DNA of 53,852 nt, taken from contig JANQBS010000259.1 in assembly GCA_033085395.1 (NCBI GenBank), positions 1 through 53,852 of the forward strand, read 5' to 3'. Each line of letters begins with the position of its first letter. Positions within the stretch are counted from its first letter, which is position 1. This document shows positions 30,680-41,940 of the stretch, piece by piece. The stretch is from Xanthoparmelia taractica (lineage: Eukaryota > Ascomycota > Lecanoromycetes > Lecanorales > Parmeliaceae). The translations under genes and the position numbers were made by a program. A model generated the notes under the pieces. That model was given only the letters and a program-made list of their open reading frames with translations. It had not been told where the DNA came from and did no database searches.

Positions 30680-33655
30680 ATGCGTCGCCAGGATTACACG
30701 GTGGGATGGATCTGTGCGGTACAGACGGAGGTCGTGGCAGCCTGCGAGCTGCTGGACGAGGGGCACCCTTTACTGCCAACCGACTCCCCTCACGATGACA
30801 ACACCTACACCCTCGGTTGCATTGGTAATCACAACATTGTCATCGCATGCCTTCCGAAAGGGAGGTACGGTATCGCCTCTGCCGCCAGCGTGGCTAAAGA
30901 CTTGTTACGCAGCTTCGAGTCCATCCGGATCGGATTGATGGTCGGCATCGGAGGAGGGGCACCCAGCGACAAGCATGATATCAGGCTCGGTGACGTCGTG
31001 GTCGGCTGTCCTATCAAGAAGGAGGGTGGTGTGGTTCCCTACAACTATGGCAAGGCGGTTCAAGACCAGGAATTCGAGCGAACCGGTTCCTTGCACTCGC
31101 CACCAACGGTCCTCTTGACCGCGTTGACCAAGCTGAGCGCAGATCACGAGAGGAAAGGCAGTCATATCGCCGAGTCGGTGCGGATGATGATCACCAAAAA
31201 TCCAAGATTGCGAGGGAAATACCAACATCCAGGCGCAGAGCACGACAGGCTATACGAATCAAGCTATACCCACCGCGGAGGTGATAATAAGTGCGAGATT
31301 TGTTGTGACACTAAATCTCCGCCGCTACTCCGGCGACTGCAGCGTGAGCTTGACTCGGACGAGCCAGTGGTGCATTACGGCCTTATTGCATCAGCGGACA
31401 AACTAATGAAAGACGCAAGTGCTCGAGATCAGTTAATCAAAGAGCATGATATCTTATGCTTTGAGATGGAAGCGGCAGGGCTCATGAATGATTTCCCGTG
31501 CGTTGTGATTCGAGGCATTTGCGATTACTCAGATTCTCACAAAAACGATGCGTGGCAAGTGTACGCGGCGGTCTCGGCGGCGTCGTATGCCAAAGAACTT
31601 CTTGGCATTATCCCAGAACATCAGATTGCCTGCACACAGACGGCGACTGCAGAAATGGGTGAGTAGACTGTAGATATTTACCATATTGGCCCTTTGAAGG
31701 AGCAGGTCAGGACGTTGATGCCACGTCTTTATGCTGAGGGAAAGAGCGAGATAGTTTCCTCAAAGCAATGCTAATCCGCAATCCGCATTACAGCTCCTGC
31801 TCTTCTCGCTAGTGATGAGGATACAAACTTAAAATATCATAGCAGTAAGTGTAGCCAGAGGTCTTTCACAAACAGACCTTGCTGAGATAGCGTATCAGCC
31901 ACAGCAGAGGAAGTTGAATGCTTGCAATCACTGTGGCCTAGAGGAATCGATTATGAATCTCAGAAGAACCAAAACCCAAGACGTGTACTCGACACCTGTC
32001 TGTGGACCCTCGAGAATTCGAAGTACATCAAATGGCGCGATGATGACACAACGAAGCTACTCTGGATTTCTGCCGATCCTGGCTGTGGGAAATCCGTCCT
32101 TGCCAGATGCATCATTGATGAAGACCTTCCCAAAGTCTTTCCGAACAATACATCAAAGCGCATTCTTTACTACTTCTTTAAGGACACTAGCCCTGAACAA
32201 CGGAGCGCAACCCGAGCAATATCTGCGATCTTACATCAATTATTTGCTTCTCAACCTCGTTTAATCCGGTACGCTTTACCTAGCTATCGTGAAATTGGTA
32301 AGGCGCTTTCCACGACATTTCCAAGACTCTGGTGAATCTTTGCAGCAGCTGCTACAGACCCATTAGCTGGAAACGCAGTTTGTGTACTTGATGCCCTTGA
32401 TGAATGTGACGAGCGGGAACAACCGGAGTTGATCAAAGCCCTTGAAGACTTCTGTCTCCATCAACGATCCCCATCCTCCGCATCGAATCTCAAGCTTCTC
32501 ATCACTAGTCGACCATACTTTCAAATCAGACGTGAATTTGACAAATTACTTCAAGCGTCCGATAATATCGAGCTAGCAGGCAACGATGAATCAGCAAGCA
32601 TAAAGAAAGAGATCGATCTTGTCATCAAACACAATGTTGCGAAACTTGCGTCAGAAAATCGTCTCACACAGAGAGTTTCAGATCATTTAGAGAAGAGACT
32701 TCTGGAGACAGAAAACAGAACATATCTATGGCTCCATCTCATATGGGAAATTATCAAGAAGAACCTGTCAGGCACCATCAGAGAGATGAACGAGCTCATT
32801 GATAATTTGCCGTCTGACATACAAGATTCCTATGAGACACTGCTTCAAAGGTGTCCCAACTGCCCATTTGCGAAAAAGGTGCTACAAATCGTTTTAGTGG
32901 CTGGTCGGCCATTAACGTTAGACGAGATTAATCTCGCTATTGGAATAAACGAGCAGACCTCATCGTATGCTGATCTGGAATTGGAGGCATCCCTTCGGCT
33001 GCAAGAGACACTTCCAAGCCGCTGCGGTCTTATGGTCTCAATTATCGGATCGAAAGTCTACTTCATTCATCAGACAGTTAAGGAGTTCTTGCTTGGTGAA
33101 GTTGGTACTAAATACTCGGCTAGAAGAATCTGGCAGCAATCTCTAGACCTAGGAGAATCTCATCATCTCATGGCAGAGATCTGTCTACGGTCTATTTCCT
33201 TTTCAGAAGTCCAATTGGATCAAGCGAACTTATGTAACGCTTTACTACCTGGCAACGCCCGAGAGATGGAACCAAACGCATACTGCCGGAGCTTCGTTTT
33301 CTTGTCATACAGCGCAATCTATTGGGCAGAGCATTCTCGTGATCAAAAAGATAGCAATGTCATGAAAATTATTGAACATTGCCTGGAAAGTAGCGACCGT
33401 CGTTCAATTATTGGTCGAGGGAGAACAGATTACGGTACTACGCTGCACGCTGCATCACTTGGAGGCCACGAGAAGATCGTGCAGATGCTGCTGGATAAAG
33501 GGGCTAATATCAACGCGCAAGGTGGATGTTATAGCAACGCTCTACAGGCAGCGTCATCAGGAGATCATGATAAAGTGGTGCAGATGCTGCTGGATAAAGG
33601 GGCTGATGTCAATGCTCAAGGTGGAGCGTATGGCAGCCTTATTCCGAGGTCATGA
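30680..33655 (+). pseudogene. NLR-like gene: PNP-NACHT-ankyrin, one premature stop
   Basis: The first exon (30680-about 31660) starts MRRQDYTVGWICAVQTEVVA and has a complete PNP_UDP domain: GLMVGIGGGAPS, RLGDVVVG, ILCFEMEAAGLMNDFPCVVI and RGICDYSDSHKNDAW, the nucleoside-binding end. A GTGAGT donor follows, then a ~240-bp gap before exon 2, which reads ECLQSLWPRGIDYESQ. It carries a NACHT domain: DPGCGKS (Walker A, 32081-32095), VCVLDALDECDE (Walker B, about 32378-32413), KLLITSRP. A TGA at 32333-32335 interrupts this frame with no shift; it lies between the two Walker motifs. The winged-helix-like region and FIHQTVKEFLLG follow, then two 33-residue ankyrin repeats. PNP-NACHT-ankyrin proteins are fungal NLR-like receptors linked to non-self recognition and cell death. 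The stop and the damaged 3' end suggest loss of function, unless the stop is a sequencing error. Confidence 0.85.
33461..33650 (+). repeat. Two ankyrin-repeat units, 99-bp period
   Basis: The motif GCAGATGCTGCTGGATAAAG occurs at 33481 and again at 33580, 99 bp (33 codons) apart. High identity between the units suggests recent unit duplication, as in rapidly evolving fungal NLR repeat arrays. Confidence 0.85.
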
Positions 33656-33748
33656 CAAAGCACTGACGACCATGAACAATCTGGCCGAGGTGTTGAGCAG
33701 CACGGCAATTACGAAGATGTGCTTGATCATCTTGCAATTAAGTAGTTG
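33640..33748 (+). pseudogene. TPR-like (kinesin light chain type) fragment
   Basis: Directly after the broken ankyrin unit, another frame reads GHDKALTTMNNLAEVLSS, and one base later GNYEDVLDH. This resembles the fungal TPR consensus '-T-x-x-N-L-A-x-V-L-x-x-Q-G-x-Y-E-x-A-' of NLR-type proteins. It is about 35 residues long, contains a frameshift, and has no further repeats. Confidence 0.4.
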
Positions 33749-33749
33749 A

Positions 33750-36229
33750 TATACAGTTAATGTATCGCTTCGTAGAACGTTGATTATACGCCGACTAAAT
33801 AAGTTCTTCTGGAACACTCAATAATAACCCTTCAGAACGCGGCCAAAGTCGAGGCTTCTTGCACTTTTGCGACCTCTGCATACTGCGAGACTGTTTGGTA
33901 CCTTTCCACGAAGCACATCTAAGCCTATCATCAGCTCCACTGCCTAATATATTCAGAGTAGAGCCTGCGCTAGATCCTGAGTTCTAACATGTCAAGCAAA
34001 TACTCCGAAAAAATCCTGGGAGGCCATCGAGCACCAGCCTTCCATCTATCACTCGTCCACACATATGGAACACTCCTTTGATACTCTTCGTCAAGTGTGT
34101 AGTATGACTATCCCTATAACCTGCCGATTCGCTAATATTTCCAAGTCTATTCAATGTAATGCCGACAATACACCACTTTATACATTGGGAGACAAGACGG
34201 CTGGAAATCGTCAACTTCATCGCTGCCACAATTGGGATGACCTTCGAGACTTTGCAACGCAACACCCGGCATGTTATAGAGATAGTGTGGGCGACATGCC
34301 TCCAGGAGAGCATTTTGGCTTCCAATGACGGTAGCGATGGGCTGGGCAAAGCGAAATAAAGCAAAAGCTTAGGCTCAATAGACTGGCCACGTGGACATCA
34401 TCGGCCTTGACAGGGAACTACGCCAATGAACGACATTGCCATGGGAGTAAGCGAATGCTTGTAGAGCCGAGTAATATTGCCTTGATTGTCGTCAGTTGCA
34501 TATGGGAGTCGAAATGGGGCAATGCATTTTCTTAGCTCCGTGTTGACCTTGACAGCCTGTGGATGCTGTAACCGAGTACCAGATGGAAGGTGTGGGTTCC
34601 TGGGCAAGATCTTTTTTCTATCAAATTGGAGGTCATCTTGGAGTTGCCTTATTGTTGTAGTTGCCGGATAAACGGCAAAGTCCGGTTTACTGCCCATTGG
34701 ATGTAAAAATCAAAGGCTAGATTCCTTGGGTGACCAACTCGGTCATATAATTCTCCCAAAATGCCTAATAGCCAAATATTGAAGGTCTTTTTCAGACAAT
34801 CAAGTGGTTAGTTAGGGGTAATGTAGCACTGTTAGAGTCCACCGCCCTGCAGTAGCATCGAACCAAGGCACCTTACCTTAGCTTACCTTATGCTACCTTA
34901 CCTACATGCAGACTAGCTAAACAAGCCCTCAACTCTTACCAAGGTACCTTACATGACAGATCCGTCCCATGTATCGTCCGTGATGCGGTTCGCCATATCG
35001 GGAATCGGCTTTAGCATTGCCGGCTGCACATCAATCTCATCGGACCGGTCCTTATTGCAAGGGTCAAGGAAAGCCACAGCTTGTGATTCATTGCAGTATG
35101 TAGTCAGCGATGCATACATACGTCTGTTGATAGTCTCACGGGAGGTATTGAGAGGATCCAGGGCTGGTTTTGGAAGAGCGGTGGTGTTATGAAGGTTCTT
35201 GGTGTCATTATGTGATTCGTGATCTTATTATTCCACCGTGACCATTGTCTTTGGAGAGTAAGATCGATATCTTGCACCAATCTCAAGCTGAGATAATTGG
35301 TAAAAGGGGTTTGAACAATCTCCCGCACTAATTATCTCGCTGTTTCTCGAAAAGATTATGCCGCATCATCCACTATCATTTGGAATAGCCTCCAGCTTTG
35401 TCTACGCGGTCATGTTATCTATCACCACCCATGGCAGTCGTGAATCATGCTATCTGGCACTGTTTTAAATCCTGAAGCCTTGCAACCACGGATATCATCA
35501 TCCAATCTTGGTCCAGAGGGCCGTCGTCCTGCTTGAGACGTAGCTCTGCACTACGCATGTCGATATGATCTTCCCACCCTCAATAGAGCCTCCGCGTGGC
35601 ACAGATCGTTCACTAGCTGTGACGTCGACGCAGGAAATACTAATAAAACACGTGCCAGTTAACCTCTGATCCAAATTCCCAGCCAGCCCTTTCAATCCCA
35701 TGGAGAAACGCAGGCACCTGGATCAAGAGCTCCAGTAGCTCCTGGTTAGCCCAATTCCAACGCACGCAAAAGAAGCCAACCCAGTACAGACCTCCCCAGG
35801 ACGCAAAGTCGCACCTTCATCGCCTTTTCTGGCGCTCGATTTCACGGCCATCAGTGCTGCTGGTCCTGTAGCTACTCCTTTGGCAGAAAATGCTATGTCA
35901 TCACGCATATTTTTGGACGAGAAAGGAATGAAAGGCTTCTGACGGAACCATCTGTAGAGGTTAAACCGGGAACAGACCCCGCCGACGATGTTGATATAAC
36001 TCAGATCGGTGACGGCTATTAGGTCATGGCCTGAAGGACGAGAGAGGTCGTGTTAGGACCGAGACATGTATAGCGGTCGGGGGAAGGAATGCTTAGTGAA
36101 TGACTTGCTGGAGCAAATGTGTTACGCTCATTTCTCAATACTTATGTATGGTCTGCTGTCTGCTGCAGGGTCTAGTGGAAACGCGAGTCAACGCATTAGT
36201 GTTGCTCACTGTTCTCCCCTCATGGTGTT
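33750..36229. other. 2.5 kb without a supported gene
   Basis: Short frames only (minus 33984-34364, minus 34398-34697, minus 35498-35701, minus 35723-35908). None has a recognisable domain. 34868-34945 is a cluster of ACCTT/CTTAC motifs (for example CACCTTACCTTAGCTTACC). Composition is normal. Confidence 0.5.
34868..34945 (+). repeat. ACCTTA-type short-motif cluster
   Basis: Irregular repeats of ACCTT(A/G) with spacing 5-10 bp, then another AAGGTACCTTA at about 34939. Low-complexity; no function implied. Confidence 0.6.
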
Positions 36230-37699
36230 TCACCCCTCCCAGATTGCCTCAATGATGGCCATCGTCGCTCCTTCTGGCACCCATATCCTGATATCTTTAA
36301 ACCGTTCATCCGCTTGTGCAAAGAGCATGCGCCAGTCTGTTTCATCGCGTTCCCTTGAATTAAACAAACTCCACATGAGAATGTCCATGTTCCTGGAGTA
36401 TGTATGTCAGTCAAATGGTAGCGCATGTTACTGTTCCAGGGTTCTTCCTACCGAATCTGCCGCTCTTTTGACCATGACAAGGTATTTGGCTCTGGAATGA
36501 GGTGGTCGTTCACAATGATGCGAGCGCCGGGTTTCAAGGCTGGTACTGTCGCTTCGAGCATTCTGATCACATGAGCATCAGACCAGTCATGGAACACGAT
36601 GCGGAATAGATAAGCATCCGCTTCGACCGGTTGCTCTTTGAAGGCGTCGTGCGCCATGAATTTCACTCTTTCTCGAAGCTCCAGCGGTACATTGCTATCT
36701 GCTCCCTGGATTGTTTGCGGTAGGTCCTGAACCACAAAGCTCAGGTTAGGAAAAGATTGGGCCAGCATTATACTGATATCGCCCCTTGAGCCGCCGACGT
36801 CAACAACAAAGGCCTTTTTGCTAGTTCCGCTGAGAGATGCCCAAGGATAGTTTGTAAGAAGAAAGGAAGGTGAGTTGCCAATGCCGTTGAAGAAAGCCGA
36901 CATGGCGCCAGAAAATCGTTTCGCCAATGCCGGATGAGACTCGTAATGCTCCCACACAGACTTATCGGTTTGCTGTGAGAGACTCCAACCCTGCAACAGT
37001 CAATGATACCCACAATGTGAAAGACGTTACTGACAGATTCATTAGGTTTGTCGCTTTTGAATTTCTCATGTGCTTCTACGGTCTACTCATTATCAACATT
37101 TACATTTGACGACAAAGATGTGACGGTACGTACGTGCGCCAATGACTGCCAGACCTCGTCAAACATATAGCCCAGCGCATCTTGCGCGACCGAGCTCTCC
37201 ACCAGTCTACGCGAAGCTGCCGAGTGTCTGACCACACCCTTCCATGGCTCTTGGAAGACATGATGAAAGGCCATGGCAAACCGCAACGCACGTCGCAAGT
37301 TCACTTCATCAAGACCACACGCCACCGAGAGTTCCTTGAAACTGATCTCGCCGTGTAAAGGAACGTGGTGGGTAATGTTGTATTTGTAAATCGTTTGGAG
37401 GCTCACACCGTTTAGCTGTCATTAAAGTAAATTCAGAATGTTCTCAGAAGGCGTACGATGGCACTCACAACGGGGCGAAGACACAATGCGGGGCCGAGAA
37501 GGAGATCATGGAGCTCGAGACTAGCTTCTCGGGCCCTCTCACGGGCTTTTGCAATCTCCTCCGACTCGATTCCGAAATCGACAGGCCCATCTTCATCAAA
37601 TGAAGGCGAGGGCAAATCTTTGCTCTGGAGATAGTTGTCGACTTTGGTTGTATTCTCTTGGATTTGAGCTGCGAGCTCTGCGATCCTTGTTAGGACCAT
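36230..37699 (-). CDS. SAM-dependent O-methyltransferase, 420 residues, five exons
   Basis: Exons: 37699-37469, 37415-37134, 37082-37035, 36990-36452 and 36392-36230 (introns 53, 51, 44 and 59 bp, all in phase, total 1,263 nt). The N-terminal helical dimerisation part starts MVLTRIAELAAQIQENTTKV. The Rossmann part has FVVDVGGSRGDISIML (SAM loop), FVVQDLPQTI, FRIVFHDWSDAHVIRML (the His-Asp-Trp catalytic motif) and PGARIIVNDHLIPEP. The end reads MLFAQADERFKDIRIWVPEG. This is the fungal family 2 O-methyltransferase type seen in polyketide pathways such as aflatoxin/sterigmatocystin. No polyketide synthase or other pathway gene lies in the window, so the substrate is unknown. The third exon is only 48 bp (16 codons, TVEAHEKFKSDKPNES). 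Confidence 0.9.
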
Positions 37700-37895
37700 G
37701 ATGTTGTTTTGCGTCGACGGACGGACAGCAGTTTGATGGCAGTGAGGGGGTCAGCGAGAGGACTTTGACTGATGAGTCAAGTTGTTATTGGCACAGTATA
37801 TAAGTGAATGACAGGGGACTGAGTCCCTGGGGTAGCTGACGTGGCAATGGCGTTTTCCCTTGGATGCGATACTACATTGGTGAGTTCTGGGAGTA

Positions 37896-38498
37896 CTCGA
37901 TAATCCTAGGATATGCACAGTCCTAGGATATGCACAATTAGGGCTAGGGTTAGCATCACCAAAATGCCTACATCTCACCAATTGACCTCTGCTCAAGTCG
38001 CATCACTATTCAGTGTATTCCTCACTAAAGAATCTTGCCCGTTGAGTAAGAATTGACAGAACCTCTAGGGGTGAGGTCATAGAAAAAAAAAATTGGGTGA
38101 CTGTGGAGCTCTATGATTGCACTTCCCACACATAGCGCTTCAGGACGGCTGAACTGTGTCAGAAACACGCCTTCATTCGACTTATTGATGGATCTCAGCG
38201 CGCGAGACTTATCCTCCTAAGAGTAGCAGCCGTTTCATTATCTTCTTGGGCCGAGTACTGGCCCAATCAACAGCGGTAATAACAGCAAATGTTATCATCA
38301 TCATTACGAAAAACCAAGGCAACAGGGGGAATTGAACTCACAGCTAGTGTAGCAACTGGAATGGTCTTTCAACTAGACCATACGGCCTCGAATAATGATA
38401 ACGTTCTATTCCAGTAGATCTACCAAAAGAATTCAAAAAAGGCAGTATTTTGGTGGGCTAGCCCTAGCCCTAATTGTGCATATCCTAGGATTAACGAG
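37896..38498. mobile_element. MITE (603 bp), TA-flanked, same family as 30174
   Basis: Inverted repeats of about 60-75 bp: left CTCGATAATCCTAGGATATG, then AGGGCTAGGGTTAG and CACCAAAATG; the right end is the complement up to 38498. TA dinucleotides flank it at 37894-37895 and 38499-38500. The left end has two 17-bp CCTAGGATATGCAC units. The interior includes a tRNA-like stretch (38318-38387) and no coding potential. Confidence 0.75.
38318..38387 (-). tRNA. tRNA-like sequence, probably degenerate
   Basis: The minus strand has an A box (TGGTCTAGTTG), a D-arm (GTC/GAC), a B box-like GAGTTCAATTCC and ends that pair six of seven bases (GGCCGTA with TGTTGCC, including wobbles). The T-stem has two mismatches and no proper 7-base anticodon loop can be drawn, so I do not assign an amino acid. 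It may be a dead tRNA, or the promoter of a tRNA-derived short element captured in the MITE. Confidence 0.35.
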
Positions 38499-38990
38499 TA
38501 GGTGTTGCGGCGACCCGGCGCATGTATCCTGCACGTAAGCTCAACTGATTCCAATCACGTGCCGTCGATCTCCGACCTGATCTATGTGCTTTATCAACTC
38601 TCGGGCCGAGTTTCGATGTAGTGATTCCTCCAGTACAAACGATCTTCGTCGGCATTGGACAAGCTCGACAGACTCGACCATTGAACCAGCAGCGAGGAGC
38701 AGCGTGAGAGGTTTCCTGGTCTGGGGGGTTTTCAGCGAAAGTGCAGCGACTACCACGAGCTGAATAATTGGCTTGAAGGGTGGAGGGTCTGCGATGGCTA
38801 TGGGTTCATTGCAACACTGCTGCCTGCAGTACTCTAATCTTGGCACGACAAGAAGACAGAAATCTGCCCCCCGCTCAGTGTGGTGCTCACCCGAGGATAC
38901 CGCTTTTAGGTGCGGGCTGGGTGACAGGGAAATAATGCAGCATCCTTATTAGGATGATCAGCACCTCGGCCGAATAAGCACGCTTATCTT
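38499..38990. other. Spacer before AT-rich block
   Basis: No gene supported (a 101-codon minus frame at 38541-38846 has no recognisable content). Composition is normal until about 38,990 and then changes abruptly. Confidence 0.5.
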
Positions 38991-39399
38991 TTATCCTTTC
39001 ACTTATCTTAATCTTAAACAATCAAACATTCAAAAAAGCGTACGCGCGCCCTTCGCGCTTTCTTACATAGCCTTATTTAAATAATCTCGAAGATAAGTAC
39101 CGTAATGAGATATAAAGGGAAGCGATACGCCGCCTATTCTCGCTCTTCTAATCAGACGATTACTATTATTATAATATTTATTCTCAAATCTCGACTTTTC
39201 TCTCTATTTTATATAATTATAGACTAAAAAGAAGTATCGATAGAGAAGCTTTTAAAGAGAGTTAAAGTTAATAACTATAAGTAGAGAGCTTATTAGGCGA
39301 AGAATAGTATTAAGAATAATATAAAGTATATAAGAAAAACGCTAAAGAATTAAAATTGAGTATTAAGACATTATGAGAAGTAAGTGTAAATATAAGCTC

Positions 39400-41150
39400 G
39401 ATTCTATTTAAACGTCTATACTAATCAATCGAGTAGATAAGTAGATAGTATCGAGAAGAAGAAGCGCGATACGAGAGTGATACTTTTCGATAATGCTACT
39501 TCGATCAACGTATAATATACGATAGAGTCACAACGCCTTAAGAAAGATATTCTTCCCCTCGATCTTATTACTATTAAATATTTCCTACGCTATCACGTTA
39601 CTATTAGCCGAGAAAGAATTAATAACGAGCGAATTATCGTCGATTTCGTAAATACTTTTATAGAGTAATTCTTCGCTAAGTTTACTTAAGTTATTAATAA
39701 TTTATTTAATAAGAAAAATAGACGAGTAATATACGATATAAGCGTATTTTAAATTAAGATATAATATTCTCGTTATTAATAAAATTTAATTAAAAAATAA
39801 AAAATATCTTAATTAAAGAAAATATAATTATAAATAAGAAGAAATTAAAATAATTATTCGATAAAAGAAAGCTAATTTAATTTAACGTTATATTCTAAAC
39901 TATCGACGATACTTAGTTTATTTATTTACATAATAAAGCTTAAGTTTTCTTCGTAATCGCTATCTTCTATTAAATTAAAGCGAGAATCGATATCTTCTTT
40001 TCTAATTAGAAGAATAAAAATAAAAATAATCTTCGATATCGAGTAGATTTTCAAGACACGATTTAAGGAAAACTTTATTAATTTACTTATAAAATATTAA
40101 AGTTATTCTAATATATATTTTCATCGATAAGTAAAAGATAATCTATCGAATCGATTAGCGCTAAATAAAAAACAATCGCGATCTAGAGAACATCGTATAT
40201 TATTCTCTAAATATTCTTTTCGATATATTAATTAACGATAATTTACTTTTATAGATACGATACGTTTACTAATCAATATAGCAAGCTACTATATAATAAT
40301 ATTTAGTATCTATTGACTTTAACTCTCGCGAATAAGACTTTTTAAGATATCGACTTCGTGGAAAATTTCTAATAATTATAAATCTCTTTAGACGAGAGCG
40401 AACTAATTCTTCGATAAACTAATTTCGTTAAATATCTATCGATTCTACGTAGCGCTACTATATAATAAAATATTTCGAAAGAGTCGCTATCGAAGAAAAC
40501 GTTTAATCGTATTATTAAATCTATAATAAATCTTTCGAGATACTTTAATAATGCTATAGTTTATATTATATATCGCTATCTCGATAAGAGAGTCAATAAT
40601 AAGTTATCTTTAATAATAAATAGAATATAGAATTAGATCGCGCTAACGAATAAATCGAATAGAGAGATATATCGAAGTCGAGAGATTTCAAAATATAACG
40701 TAGATCGATACTCGTATATATAGCTAAAGCTATATTACGAATATCTCTTTTATCGATAAGAGATCGATCTTCTTAAATAAATTCGCTTAATAAGATTATA
40801 TCGATTACTTTTAATTCTTTATAAAATTTCGCGAAAAGAATCTTTTAAATAATCTTCTAATCGAAAGAGAAGCTACGATTAAACGAGATTTATAACTTCT
40901 AAAATTTATTAATTAAGTCTATCGACTTTAAATTAAAAATACTATTATTTCTTAAATTAAAGCTATTTAAAATAAAGTTTAAATCTATCGCGTTAATTTA
41001 ATTAAAAAGAGTTTATAAAAATATAAAATCGAATAAGTTTAGAAGCGAAGAGATTAAAAAGTTATAACACGTAAAAAGAAATAACTCGACGTTAATAAAA
41101 ATACGAAGCTTCTAGAGATCTTATTATAAATAATATTAAAACGAGATCGT
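39400..41150 (+). pseudogene. DUF3435-type (tyrosine recombinase-like) gene relic
   Basis: A plus-strand reading with many stops contains fragments resembling the fungal DUF3435 family: KDILPLDLITIKYFLRY with NNERIIVDFVNTFIE (about 39540-39680), DLENIVY (about 40180), DESELILR (about 40395), and RIIKSIINLSRYFNN with a following YxxY (about 40510-40590), where the family has H-x-x-R. DUF3435 proteins are tyrosine-recombinase relatives, some of which are the 'captains' of Starship elements; others are dispersed repeats without cargo. The match is from memory of the family and rests on a handful of short blocks. Confidence 0.45.
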
Positions 41151-41666
41151 TTTATAAGAACGATAATTTCGAATAAAGTCGTATTTAATAAAGAACGAAG
41201 ATAAGCTATAAAGAATTTATATTCTCTTATATCTTAAGATTACACGATCTTATATCGATTTAAAGAGAAGTTAATTAATAATATCTATTTCGTAAAGAAT
41301 TATAATATAAAAATAATAAGATAAAGAATCGAAATATCTTCTTTAATTATATAAGTCTAATAATTATAATTTACATAAATCTCAGCGAAGTATATATATT
41401 TATAACTATCGTTATAAAGAATTAATATATACGCTCGAGTGATTATAACCCGAGTTGAGATATTACTTCGTTTACTTTAGCTAATCTATCGAAGAAGAAT
41501 AAAATAAATATTATTAAATATATCTCAAGTCGATCACTTTTAAGCGATACGTATTTATTATTTACTATTATATACTTATTTATTTTACTTTCTATTCTTT
41601 CTATATAAATAATTATTAATTTAACGCATTATTAAGATAGAATTTCTAAATCAAAGAGATAAAATT

Positions 41667-41940
41667 ACGAGTCGGAAAGGTGTGGTATATTTGATGGTAT
41701 GGGACTAGTTTTTCGAATACCATATCGAAAGATATAAGATATTCCATACTCTCATTAAGTTTTTAATAAATATATTACGTGATATTTTTTATATTCTAAA
41801 AATACGTAAAAAGCTTAAGCGAACGCTTATATAATTATAAAATTCTATAAATAGATTAAAAAGATATAATTTTTTAAAAAAAGTTAAAATAAAGTTAAAA
41901 ACGACTATGTTTAATAGATACCACACCTTTCCGACCCGTA
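41667..41940. mobile_element. MITE copy 1 (~271 bp, Mutator-like)
   Basis: Begins ACGAGTCGGAAAGGTGTGGT and ends with the complement (ACCACACCTTTCCGACCCGT). It is flanked by the same 9-10 bp on both sides, AGATAAAAT(T), a target duplication of the length made by Mutator-type transposases. The interior is AT-rich, non-coding. Its near-identical twin is at 52661-52932, same orientation. Confidence 0.75.

Noticed and set aside
30680..31666. PNP domain as a metabolic nucleoside phosphorylase
   Set aside because: It continues after a short gap into NACHT and ankyrin parts, the known fungal NLR-like order.
36230..37699. Biosynthetic gene cluster around the O-methyltransferase
   Set aside because: No polyketide synthase, peptide synthetase, P450, transporter or regulator is seen in the neighbouring 5 kb.
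37940..38500. Chromosome end from TTAGGG-like motifs
   Set aside because: Only one or two degenerate units, mirrored in an internal MITE and followed by 15 kb more sequence.
41667..41940. Tc1/mariner origin from flanking TA
   Set aside because: Both copies have matching 9-bp flanks, so a Mutator-type duplication fits better than TA.
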